DNA of 64,000 nucleotides from Allomyces macrogynus ATCC 38327 (Eukaryota; Blastocladiomycota; Blastocladiomycetes; Blastocladiales; Blastocladiaceae): assembly GCA_000151295.1 (NCBI GenBank), contig GG745328.1, forward strand, positions 919,598 to 983,597, in the 5' to 3' direction. The notes beneath the pieces are model-generated. The model ran no database searches, had not been told where the DNA came from, and saw nothing but the letters and a program-made list of their open reading frames with translations. The translations under genes were made by a program, and so were the position numbers. Position 1 is the first letter of the stretch. Every line of letters begins with the position of its first letter. Positions 22,438-33,967 of this stretch are shown one piece after another.

Positions 22438-25400
22438 TCACGACACATACAACCGCCACGACCGCCCAAGCTGCCACACCGTCTCGCCCTCCTCGGCCTG
22501 CTGCTGCTCCACCTGCTGCTCTTCGACACCGCCCTCCCCCACACGCGTCACCCCCGTCGCGACCACCACCACCTCATCCACCCACCACCGCGTCACCGCC
22601 TCGACCACACCCCGCTTCGCCACCGCCGGCGAAGCTTCGGCCTCGGCTGCGGCCGCGACTTCCATCTCCGCGAGCGCCGCAAAGTCGAGCCATGCGGGCG
22701 CCGCGTCGCCCCAGACGCGTGTCGCCGTATCGCCCCAGACACGCGTCGCCGAATCCCACCCGGCCGAGAGCGTGGTCTCGACGGCCGACGTCGTCAGGTG
22801 CGCAATGACTGCCGCGAGCAAGCTGATCAACACGAAGGCGCGCATGATCCAGACCGTGAGTGGCGCATGGAAAAAGATCTCGAGTCGCGCGTGGATGTTC
22901 CAGCCGGTTAGGGACAGCGGCGAGGGCGCGGGGGGCAGAGTGGACGTGGGGAGCGCGGGGAGAGTCGCAGCCTTGCTGGTCGAGGACGAGGGAGTCGGGG
23001 TTGGGATGGACTTGGTCGGGCGGTTGACGTGCTTGATGTCGAGGTCGGCCGACTTGGTCTCGTGCCCCGTGTCCTGCTCGTGCTTGTGCTCGTACTTGCT
23101 CGCACCGCCGTGATCCACCGCGTCGAACGACGGCGCCGCCGGCTCGTCCACACTCGCGGCACGGTTCTCCACCACACCGTCGAGAATCCCTTCGTCCCAC
23201 TCCACCTCCATACCCACTTCACGCAGCGTGCGCCCATTCGCATCCCGCGCATCCACACCCACCCCACCCTCGGCACCCATCAACCACTTGAGCAACGCCG
23301 GCATCCGACCCTTAACCGCCGCGTGCGCAAGCGCCGCGCGCAAGTCCATCGCCGCGTCCCCTCCCGCCTGCGCGCTCACGACGCCGCTCGTCAACGCCGC
23401 CAGCACCGTCTCCTCGACCGACACGTCGCTGGCCGTCGTTGCGTGACGCCACGCATTCGCGCAATGCTGTACCGCCGCGGCCGCGCCGTCAGCGGGTGCC
23501 GAGGAGGAGGAGGAGGAGCTTCCGGAAGTCGAAGTGGGGAGTGCGCCGCCAAACGCTGAGTAAGTCGCGACAATTCGGGCGGCGACGGCGTGCGCCGGAT
23601 CCACATTGCCTGACAGATTGTACCCGATCAGCGAGAGCGCGAGTTCGAGGACCGACTTGTCGCCGCCTAGGGATCAGAGTGGTGGAGAGCGAGCGTCAGT
23701 CAGTCGCGGGAGTTCCAAGCAAGCTGTGAGGGAATGGTAGTGCGGCAAGATAAAGAGCGAAAGATCAAGGCGCTCGCCGCGCTCCAAAATGGCGGAAACA
23801 TCCACTTGGAGCAAACCGGTGCGCGGTGCGACTTGGGTGGGAAAAAACGAGAGAGAGAGAGAGAGAGAGAAAGAGAAGGGGACACGAGATTCTGGCACAC
23901 CCAAGTCGTCATGTATTTGCGGCCACGAGACGGACGGGGGGAAGGGGGGAGAGAGAGACAAGACAGGGAACGGACGCGGCGCGGCTCGCAGCTCGAGGGC
24001 AAAAATGTGCATGTGGAGAGGGAGGGGTCGTGAGAAGAGCGTGGGCAGGTCCGCGGGTCGCGGACCAAAAACAAGAACACCAACCAAAAGGGGTCTCCAA
24101 ACGAGACCAAAAAAAACCAAGAAGGGAGGGGGAGGCGCAGCGTCCGCGCACCGCTCGCGAGCACGAGCGACAAAAATTCAGGGGACGCGGGGAGAGGGAG
24201 GAGGAGAAAAGAGAGGGTCGAACGTGACGGCCAGCCGTCACCAGTGCGAAGAGAACGCGGTATCGAACCAGGCCATACCGTCTTTGTAGGTGAAGAGGGC
24301 TGGGTCGGGACCCGACAGCCCAAGGTCGTCGACCTGCTTGATGGTCACGGCGACGGGGCCCGGGTGCGTGCCGGGCGGCACTTTGCACACGAGCGTGTTG
24401 ACCGACCAGTAGGTCGTCGACAGCGCGGGCACGTCGCCAAACTGGACCGTGAGCGATTCTGGAATGACGAAGCGTGTTAAATGAGTTGCAATATCGAGGC
24501 TCAAGAAATGAACGAGCGAAAAGCACGTACCGTTGAACCCGCACCCCAAAATCGTCACATCAATCCCGCCATGCAGCGGTCCCTCGGCGGGCACAACGCG
24601 GTCGATCCGCGGCAACTGCGAGAGCGGGCCCGTAAGGGCAAGCCCGGGCGCCGACGACACGGCCGCGGCCATGAGCGCCTCGGCCGACGTGGCCGTGATG
24701 GCCATGGGTGGGTCGTTCGGCATCGTCATGGCCGGGACCGACAGCGCAACGGGCGCCGACGTGTTGCTCGGCAGTCGCATAGGCGGCGGCAAGGCCAGCT
24801 TGAACGGCGTCGCGTTATTGGCGGCTGCTGCGGCGAAAGCGTCGCTCGATGACGGGTCAAACACAAATGAGGACGGAGGCGGCAGCGGGGCAGACGTCAG
24901 GCTGAGATCCGCGGTCGGAGTCGTCACCAACGGCGCGGGGAAATGGTCAGCACGCGCGCGCTTGCGCGCCGGCTGCGGGTCGTCCCACTCGAGGTACTGG
25001 TCGAGGCTCAAGATCGCGTCCGTGCCAGTGAGTGCCGACAGACCGTTCGGGAACAGGTCCGTCTTGAGGAACTGACTCGCAGCGGCGCCCGGGCTCGATG
25101 CGCAGCTCGGGTCGTGCGAGATGCCCTCCATTTGGTACGGCCCGAGCTCAGGACTCGACGCGGACGTGCCCGTCGACGAAGACCGCGACGACGTGGTCGA
25201 TGCCGATGGCGGTGGCGAAAGCGTGGTCAGGGCAGCGGCCGCCGACGCGGCTTGCAAGACAGGCACGGTCCCGAGACTTAGGCCGACGGTGATCGACGGG
25301 TCCAAGTACTCGTGCGCAGGCCACGGCGGCAACGCCATGGCCACACCATGGTCTGTGGGCGAACCGAGCGGCGCAAACAATGTCTGTTGGTCAGGGATCG

Positions 25401-27048
25401 CCGGAAGCGGCAGAGTGGACGTCGGGGTCGCGAAATCAGTGGTTACAGACTCGGCCAGGGACCGCTTGCGCGCGGGCACCAGCGACGGCGACACCGGCAC
25501 TCCCGTGGGGGATTCGGAGTCGACGGGCGACGCGGCAGCCGTCATGGGAACCGACTCGACCGCGGGCGTCGCCGCAACCGACGACGCAGAGCTCGTCGGC
25601 ACCGCCGTCGTCTGCGTGGCCATCGCCTCGGCCGATTGCGCCTGAGCCTGCTGCTGCTGGCGCTTGAGCTTGTTGACCGACTTATGGTCATCCGTAATCA
25701 AAATCGGCGCTGACGCGCCGCGCGCAACCACGACCCCGTCGCGGTTGCGCAGCTCAAACAAGATCAGGAACCCCGTCTTTTCGCGGTGGTGCCGGCAATA
25801 GCACGGGATGCGCGTTGGCAAAATCACGTCGCCCGACGAGAAATCCATGATGGGCGGTGCATTGATCAGCAGCACTTTACGCTCACTCATGACAATGTCC
25901 GAGGACGGCGGCGCGTCGGTCGACGACGACGGCCGAGAACTGCGGCGGCCCCCGCGTGCCGATGCGCCGGCCGTGGTCGCGGGACTCGATGCGGCGGAAC
26001 CCGGTGGGCTAGGGAGCGGCGAGGACGTCGCTGCCGCCGCCGACTTTTTGCGCTGTGCGCGCTTGGCCTCGCGCTGCACGCACCCGTGGCACACGGTCAC
26101 GACGCGTTTCGGATCGGACGCACAGATCACAGTGCCATGCAGGGTCAGCACGTCCGGTTCGATCGCTGCCGCCGTTGGCGCGGCCCCCAACGCATCGGCC
26201 GTCGACGAAGAAGGCGACGCGCGCGACGCGCCGTGCCGCCGCCACCGCTCATTCGCAATCAAAATATCGGGCAGCCGCACCTGCTGGTACCGCGTGACGA
26301 GTTCCCCCGTCGGCGACACAAGCTGCAGGCACAGCTTGATCTGCGTCTCGACGCGCGACTTGGCGCCAGTCGGCGGGATCCCGAGAATCCGGATCTGGTA
26401 CGGCGGGAAGTCGGTCGTGAGCGGCGCGCCCGGCAGGCCGAGGGGCAGTGGGATCCCGGGCATGCCGTGCGGGAAGGGCACGGTCGCGGACAGGTGGTCG
26501 CCGAGTGGGCGCGGCACAACGAGGTGCGGGTGGAATCGGTGCGCAAGTGACGGCGTACCGACGTTCGCGGTCGTCGGCGTCGGCGGGAGCATGGGTGCGG
26601 CGGAGCCGGCCGGGAGAAGGTGCGCGCGCTGCTGCTGTTGTTGCTGGTGCATTTGCTGCAGAGCATGCTGCGCTTGTTGCGCTTGCTGTTGCTGCACCTG
26701 TTGTTGCTGCGTCTGCGCCTGTTGTGGCTGCTGCGGCTGCGGCACGCCCGACACGTAACCGAGCCCCATCGACATGAGCTTCGCCGCATCGGCCGGGTGG
26801 AGGACGAGCGCAGGCGGTGCGCCCGGTAACGGCATGAGCGTGGGCGCGACCGTGGCCGAGGTCGTGGCCGGGGCAGCACTTGTAGTGGCTGGGATCGCAA
26901 AGTAGTCGTTGACGCCATGCATGGCGACGGCGGGCGGCGACGGCGTCGGCAGCGGCGACTGCAGGTAGAGCACGCGCGGCGTGGCCATGAGCGCAGAAGC
27001 GTGCGCCGCGTTGGTCGTGGCGGCCGAGGAGGCGCGTGCCGGAGACAT
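22438..27048 (-). CDS. SPT23/MGA2-type ER-membrane-anchored transcription factor
   Basis: Three exons (27048-24531, 24458-24279, 23666-22438) give 1,308 aa. After a Gln/Pro-rich N-terminus comes the family core: GAKSRVETQIKLCLQLVSP, then DFSSGDVILPTRIPCYCRHH and ITDDHKSVNKLKR. An IPT/TIG domain around residues 815-900 follows (RVVPAEGPLHGGIDVTILGC, LTVQFGDVPALS). The third exon begins FTYKDGGDKSVLELALSLIG across the splice, the usual post-IPT element. Ankyrin-like sequence and one C-terminal membrane span near residue 1170 (WIMRAFVLISLLAAVIAHL) complete it. Known for yeast: proteolytic release from the ER activates fatty-acid desaturase genes when membranes are too saturated. Intron 1 is 72 nt and in frame. 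Intron 2 is 612 nt. Confidence 0.9.
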
Positions 27049-29677
27049 GTCGGCGGGGATCGTCAGGCTCGAGTAGGGCGCCTATTTAGGACAAAGCGCG
27101 GCGGCGCGTTGTTGGTGAGCGGAGGATCAATCACGATCAATCAAGACGGCGGCACCCGCGACGCGCGATACACATGAGCGCGGCGATAGGTGGGCCTTGG
27201 CGCACGCGGACCATCGCGATTGCCGATACGCGGCACGAGCGAGCGCGCGAGTGCTCCGACCAACGACTGACCGACCAACCACCATCAACCGGGGCCCTCG
27301 ACCACCACCTCCGCGTAACAAACACCACCTCCGCACGAACCGCAGTCGAAACGGCCGCGCGGGGTCGGTTGTGCGCGAGTGAGAAGCCGGGGTTCGGGCC
27401 CGGATCGGCCGGTGGTCGATCACGTCATGGGGCCGGCCGCTCTCAGTCCCGTTGGCCAGTGTTCGTGGCGAGTGCGTGTGGCCACCAAACCACCACCAGC
27501 CCGCGCGGCCATCACCGTTCCGTCGCCGCACCCAAACCCTGAACTGCCAGAGGGAAAACCGGCGCGCACCTCATCGCAGGGACGGCGCGCCGCCGGGTGC
27601 ATCGCGGCCATTGCTGCTGCTGCTGCTGCCGGGTCGGAAGGATGGGCCATGACGGGGTTGCAGCGCGAGCAGCGGATCGTTGGCTGGTAGCGGTGGCAGG
27701 AAGAGGCAGGACCGGTCGAGCAGGTCGATCAGCGGGACGGGACGGGGAGCGCGCGCGCCCTTGCAGACTTGCAGGGACCGCTGGTGCGGATGCGACTGGC
27801 GGGCGAGCCTGGAGGTTCGAGTTGGTGAAGAAATGAAGAGAGAGAGAGAGAGAACGTAGGCGCGGAAGTCGTGAGTTTGGCGTGGCCACGACCTCAAGGA
27901 CAGGTTTGCGGTGTGCGACCGGCCGCTCGTGCAAAGGCGGCCAGAACCCGCGGGAAAAGGGCTGCCCGAGAATCGCCATTTCTCGGAGCGTTGCTCATTG
28001 GCTGCGGTGGACGCGCACGCTGCAGAAACGCTCATGCAGTGGACCCAGTCGCTACGTCGCACAACGACGATGCACCGGCAAGACACGTTGGCACGCGGGT
28101 CTGGGCACGTCGCCAACACCAAAGGTCCACGTCGTAGTGGCGGGTGTGCGTGCAAGCCAGCGTGAGGAGCCGCGCGGCAAGGAGCGAGCGACTCCACCGC
28201 ACGGCCGCGGGCTCCGGTACTCAAGACCGTGGTGGAAGTGGGTGTGGGCGGGGCGGTACGTCTGGGCGTGCGCACCGTCGCGGTGCCAACGACCAAGAGC
28301 ACCGGCCGCGAGTAAACAGGTGGGGAAGCACGGCAAAACGCACCTCAAGATCCGGGCACAAGTCTGCACGTCCAGGCAGGTGGAGCCGGGCCGCTGCTGG
28401 AGCGGGTGACGCTGGCGGTTCGGTTCAGCGAGGAGAGAGCGACGGTGATGTCGACGGCGGCAGGGCCAAACTGACGCGAGCCAACACAGCGGTCAAGTGT
28501 CTTGGTTCGCAGCATGAACACCGACTTGCGAGCACAAAGGGTTCGCAAACGGCCTGCGATGCACACACGCAGATGAGGACGTGGCACCGTACGAGAAGAA
28601 TTCCTGCTCAAGGTCGCGCGCGCTCCACTCGGCGCCGGCGGCGGTGGCGAGCAAGCTTCGGTCCGAGGTGGAGTCGTTGCGCGCGGCAGCGCGGCGGGCA
28701 AATTGTGCGTTTTGCGGTGCCCTTGGCGTGCTGTTCGATGAACGAGAGGACGAGAGAGAGCAGGGTCAGTTCTCGCCGCCGTTGGACCTTGCAGGCACTT
28801 GCGTGCACGCAACAACGCCGACTTGGAGAGTGCGATCGTCAGTATCGCAAGTCATGAGGTAGCGAACAGTCGACGAACCCGCCCTGCAACGGTGTTGTTG
28901 GCTGAGCGACCGACGCGACCGAAGCGACGCGGCCGCGTGTGGGGTGAGACGTACTGGGTCCAGGAGTCTGGCGCGAGCGCACGACGACGTGTTGCACCTG
29001 TTGCCAGGGGAGCGGGTCCGGGCTCGCGGGCGAATCTACGTCCTGGGTCCGGCGAGCTCGGCGTCGCCAAGGGGCCCCACTTCCCCACGCCTCGCCCCGC
29101 GCCACGGGTCCTCTTTGCGACAATCCCTTGTCGCGCACGCCGCCCTAGGAAGGGACACGACAACGTGGCATTCCGCCGCTCTCACTTCGCTTGGCTCTGC
29201 GCGGTTTTGGCGGGGGAACCTTTGACCATGGCGTCGTCGTCGCGTCGCAGCGCCCACGGTTCATCGCGGTCACGTTGCCGTGATTCCGCGATGATTGCGC
29301 TTCCATCGTGCGCGCGTGGTTTGGTCATCAGTTAACGACCGCGCGTCGCGCGCGACTGGAAATGAAGTGGAAATGAGGGGTTGAACCACCGACACTGTGG
29401 CGTGCACGCTGGCCATTGTCAACAGCTGACGCGTGTACCGCTCCTCCATATGCGCGTGGTCCCGACTGGGAGCGACGCTATGCGACGCGACTGGCAACAA
29501 AAACTGGTGGGGAATATTGGCAAGAAAACAACGCACGCAAAGAAGGATGTTGTTTTCGGAGAAGAAAAGTCACCCACGCCAGCGAGCAGTGGTCCAAACG
29601 TGGTCGTGGTGGTGGTTGACCGACCACGGCCGACTAAAAGGTCAAAGTCCCCCACTCCAGCCCAGTCCTGCTCCTCG
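27049..29677. other. Intergenic region, no gene recognised
   Basis: 2.6 kb upstream of the SPT23/MGA2 start and downstream of the cyclase stop. Open frames on both strands have arbitrary composition and no family motif. A short (GA)n run lies near 27838-27854, which is CT-rich on the SPT23/MGA2 sense strand. It may hold promoter and 5' untranslated sequence. Confidence 0.6.
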
Positions 29678-32600
29678 TCACGGGCTCGGCCCTTGCACGT
29701 CGACCACGGGCACCTGCGCCAGCGGCGCGACCTGCTCGAGCGCGACCTGGCTCGACGACGACTGCCCGACCCCGCGCTTGGCAAACGCCGAGATGGGCGA
29801 CGGCGACAACGTGTCGCGCGATGGTACGACCGGATCAAACCCGTCCTTGGACACGAGCCAGTAAGTCTTCATGGTCCCGCGGCCGGGCAGCACCATTTCG
29901 CCGCGCGCCTCGAAATGGAACCCGCCCACTTGCTCGAGCCCTTCGTACGTGGCCTCGGAGATTTGCACCTTCATCGGCAAACTCGTGCTCTCCATCTTGC
30001 TTGCGATCGCCGATGTGTCGCCAAACAGCGTGTACCGCGGCATCTTGCGTCCGACGACGCCAGCGACGATCGGGCCCGTGTCTAGAGACGGAGTTGGTCA
30101 GCTGGTTAGAGCACGAGGAAATCACAGCGAATGCGGTTTCCGGTGGAGAAAGATCACGTACGCATGCCAATGCGCATTTTGAGCACAACGTCGGGCCGGT
30201 GCCGAATGCGGATCGTGCTAATGGCCTTGAGCAAGTGGAGCGCGAGCTTGGCCATTTCCGAGCAGTGGCGGTCGCCGTTGGGTCGCGGCACGCCCGAGCC
30301 AATCACATAGCAATCTGGGAATAGCGGGAAGAGCCAAGTTAGTTGGTCGAACGCTTCGATCAGTGTCGACACAAAAAGCGCACAACATACCTCCAATGGT
30401 CTCAATCTTGTGCACGTCGTATTGCGCAAGGATGTCGTCAAAGCACGTGTAGAGGTCATTGAGCATGTCGACAATATCGAGCGGCTCCGACTGCGACGCG
30501 AGCGACGTGAAGCCGACAATGTCGGTGTAGAGAATCGTGCACTGATCAAACGCCGTGGGCGCGGCCACTTCGCCGCGCATCAACTGCTCGGCAATCGACG
30601 CGGGCAGAATCTCCTGGATGAGCGACCGCGACTTGGTCCGCTCCGTGCCGAGCTGCGCAATCAGCGACTCCATTTCGGCCTGCTTGCGCGCCTGCTCGGC
30701 GCGCGCCGCTTCTTCAATCGCGTTCTGCTCCGTCAAGTCGCGCACAATGCCCGTAAACAGGTGGAACTCCTCTTCCTTGACCTCTGACACGGACAAGTGG
30801 ATCGGGAACAGCGACCCGTCCTTTTTGCGGCCCTTGGCCGTTCGCCCAATGCCAATCACCTTCTTGACGCCCGTCGTCAAGTAGTTGAGCAGGAACTGGT
30901 CGTGCTGCACGGCAATATGGTCGGGCGTGAGCATCTTGATGTTCTTACCGAGCACCTCGTCGGCCGAGTACCCAAACATCTTTTCGGCCGCCGAGTTGAA
31001 GCGCAAAATCGATCCGACCGGATCAATGTTGATAATGGCGTCGAGCACGGCATCGAGCACCGAGTTGAGCGTGCGGCGCTCCGTGAGCATCTTGCGTTCC
31101 GTGGCACGAATCGACGCGTCCATTTGGTACTCGCGCTGCTGCATCGACATTGTCTCCATGATGACCGCCTCGTGGCTCTTGCGCATGCTGCGCATTTCCG
31201 TGTCGTGCGCGAGATCCAAGTCGTCGAGCCGTTTCTGAATGTCCTCTTCGAGCACGCGCAGCTCGTCGGCCTGCTCCTTGCGCAGCCGCCGCAGCTCGTC
31301 CTTTTGCCGGGCCACGGCCATCTTGAGCAGCTCCATGAGCTTGGTGAGTTGCTCCTGCAGCCGCGACTGGTCGTCCGACAGCGCCTTGGCAATCGCCAGC
31401 TCGGTCTCGCGTTGCTCGGCCATTTCCTCGTTCGTGGCCGCGTTCGCCGACGACGACATTTGCTCGCGCGTGGCGCCGTCCATGACGCTGCCGACCGACA
31501 TGATCGACAAGCTGCGGCTCTGCGACCCGGGCAGACCGAGCGCCGACCCGCCTCTCGACATCATCGACGGCCCGCCCTGCATGCTGCCGTAGACGTTGAC
31601 GGCGCCATCGTCCTCGCTGAGCATGAGCACTTCGTGCCACTTCTTGAGCCGCAGTGCCGCGCGCAGCCGCTGCGACCGCATCGCCATCTTGATCTGCGTC
31701 TTGTGCTGCGCCTTCAGCTTCTTGGTATCGGCCGTGTGCTGCACAGCCACCTGCGCGAGCTTGATCTTTTCGCGCGCGTCCTCGATGCGCTCATTCTCCG
31801 CCGCGTACTCGACCTTCTGCTGTGACTCGACCTCATCCAACCGGCGCTTATGCGCGGCGCGCAAGTGCGCGACTTCCTCCAGCGCCTTGGCCTCGGCATC
31901 AAACCGTTCCTTGCGCTGCTTAAGTTCATGCTGCTGCACTTCGCGCAGCTGGTCGGCAATATGCTTGTCGAGCGTGCGCTGGTGGTTGATCCGGTACGCG
32001 AAATCCTTCATGACCTCGGTGCGTAAATCCTCGCGCAGGCCACGGGTTTCAATCTTGAGCAACGCCTTTTGGTCGCGGATCTTGCGTTCCTGCGCGTATT
32101 CGAGCTGCTGCCGCTGCCGGACGTGCCGCGCCTCCATGTGCGCCATCAGCGACTCGAATCGCTGCCGGTGCTGCGCGAGCATTTCGCGCACTTCGCGCGC
32201 CATGTGCTTGCCCTTATCCTGCTGCCGAATCTTCACGTCGCGCGCCTTGGCTTCCTTGGACATTTGCTTTTGCAGTTTCTTGGTGTGCTTGCGCACTTTA
32301 CGCTCCGACAGCATCGACTCGTACGCGTCGTCGCTCCGCGCGAGCTCGTAGGCTTGCCGCTGCAGCAGCTGGTTCATTTCGATTTCGTCTTGACGCGCGA
32401 AAAAGGCCTCCTCCTCCTGATGAACGGGGAAGACGAGGGGCGGAGGAGGTTAGTGCCCGTGATCAAGGGCACGAGGGATACGTGCTACTGCCCGAAAGCA
32501 AACGCGCCGTACCTTGCGGAAAACCTCGTTCTCGGCCTGGCGAATGTTCTGCTCGACCTTTTCCATGTCTGCGTGCGCGCGACAACCATGTTAGTATCGG

Positions 32601-32756
32601 TGATCGTGCTACTGCTACTGCTGCTGCTGCTGCAGCTGCCGCCCACCCATCCGCACAGACGTACCGATGCGAATGTTCTCAAAAATACGGCAAACATTCG
32701 GGTCCATGGTCTGGCGCCACGAATTAATCGGGTCCTCGGCATCCGCGTCCATCTGG

Positions 32757-32801
<45 letters not shown>

Positions 32802-33223
32802 ATGCCCGGGTCGCCGCCGTGCGGCATCCCCGTGCCGTCGACCGCAAACGACCCGTTACTCGCCATGTGCGGCATGCCCGCGTAAGGCTGCTGTTTCGGC
32901 GGCGCGTCGGTCGCATAGTGCAGTGCCTGGAACTCTTGCCCGAGAATCGACGCGTCGGCCTATTCCGGACCGCGGACGCGCATCAGCTCTGGTCCGGTCA
33001 AACGCGCCCGAACCGGAATGGGATGGAGGTGGGCAGGACGTACATTGGTCTCGACAATCGGCGACATCGCTGGCCCGCCATTGCCGTTCGGCATCCCGGA
33101 CCGCGACGCGGTTCGCGGAATTCCCGCCGTGTCGTACGCGCCGCCATACGAATTGCCGCCGGGTGTCGGGGACGACGGCGCGCGGCCACCGGCGGGCGCG
33201 GCCGGGCGGAACGGACACGTCAT
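29678..33223 (-). CDS. Coiled-coil/PAS/class III nucleotidyl cyclase (guanylyl-type)
   Basis: Six exons (33223-33044, 32959-32665, 32568-32513, 32416-30391, 30314-30162, 30081-29678) give about 1,037 aa. A Pro/Gln-rich N-terminus with a poly-Q tract is followed by about 260 residues of charged coiled coil. More coiled coil precedes a PAS domain near 619-735 (VLDAVLDAIINIDPVGSI, FGYSADEVLGKNIKML). The cyclase domain (about 770-975) has both metal aspartates (LYTDIVGFTSL, ETIGDCYVIGSG), and Glu in KIETIGD favours GTP. The usual transition-state Asn and Arg are Ala and Lys (FGDTSAIASKMEST). No membrane span is seen, so it is probably soluble. Inferred role: cGMP production, perhaps as one half of a heterodimer. 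The start is uncertain because the frame is open further upstream. Confidence 0.85.
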
Positions 33224-33292
33224 GGGTGCGGTCACGGGGATCGAAGTGGAAGTGCGCGATGGGGCGCCCGATGCGGGGCTTGGTGGAGCGGA

Positions 33293-33309
33293 GGGGGGGG
33301 GGGGGGGGG
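33293..33309. repeat. Run of 17 G
   Basis: Uninterrupted G17 in the leader side of the cyclase gene, just upstream of the chosen ATG at 33223 on the minus strand. Confidence 0.9.
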
Positions 33310-33720
33310 ACGCGGCGGTGTGGCCGGCGGAATAAAGTGGCGCGTTCGCGTGTGCGTTCGAGCGTGGTGCGTGCGCGGAGGTCGGGGAGAGCGGAGGGAG
33401 CGGAGGGCAGGGAGAGCGATCAGTGGGGCAGCGGCCGACGTGGGCCAGGAGCGCGGGTCGTCGGTCGGCCGGTGCGGTCGACGGGCGCGGTCGGGGAGGA
33501 GGATCGAGCGGAAGGGGGCACGACGTGGGAGTACGGCGGTGCGGCAAGTCGGCCGTATTCGGTGCGAGAGAAGCGCGCAGCGCTGGAGCGCCGGTGATTT
33601 GAGCTGATTGAAGCTGATTTAGTGCACCGTCCAGCGCGTTTTGAGCGGACCGTGTGTGGGTCACGCTTGTGTCTCCCACCTCTTGCGAGACGTGTTTCGG
33701 GTCCCGATCGCGTCGAGTCG

Positions 33721-33774
33721 CGTCGACTTCGAAAGCCGCGTCGACTTCGAAAGCCGCGTCGACTTCGAAAGCCG
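33721..33774. repeat. Three tandem 18-bp units
   Basis: CGTCGACTTCGAAAGCCG is repeated three times without change, preceded by a partial unit. Each unit holds two palindromes (GTCGAC and TTCGAA). It lies in the 744-bp interval 33224-33967 between the cyclase start and the RasGAP stop, otherwise without a recognisable gene. Confidence 0.92.
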
Positions 33775-33967
33775 CGTGCGTGCACGCAGAAAAGAAGATG
33801 CACATTCGGATCACGATTTCGTCTTGTGTATTTCAATGGCTTGACCACGATGACGACGGCGGGCGACTTCCTTCTTCCTCATCCTCCTCCTCCTCCTGAT
33901 CCCCGCCCGCCGCGTCCCCTTCCCACCTCCATAGTTCCACCCCCGCCCCTTCCCTCCCCACTCGCAA

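Noticed and set aside
22438..23604. Separate ankyrin/membrane gene of 388 codons
   Set aside because: A splice at 24279/23666 joins it to the IPT exon and recreates the SPT23/MGA2 post-IPT motif, so it is the 3' part of that gene.
30075..30140. tRNA-like sequence (GGTCAGCTGGTTAGAGCA) on the + strand
   Set aside because: It resembles a D-arm, but there is no matching T-arm or acceptor stem, and it lies in the cyclase intron 30161-30082.
32960..33814. In-frame stop TAG at about 32960 as a true end of an upstream gene
   Set aside because: A GTACGT donor at 33043 and the TAG acceptor at 32960 define an 84-nt intron that keeps the frame of the cyclase N-terminus.
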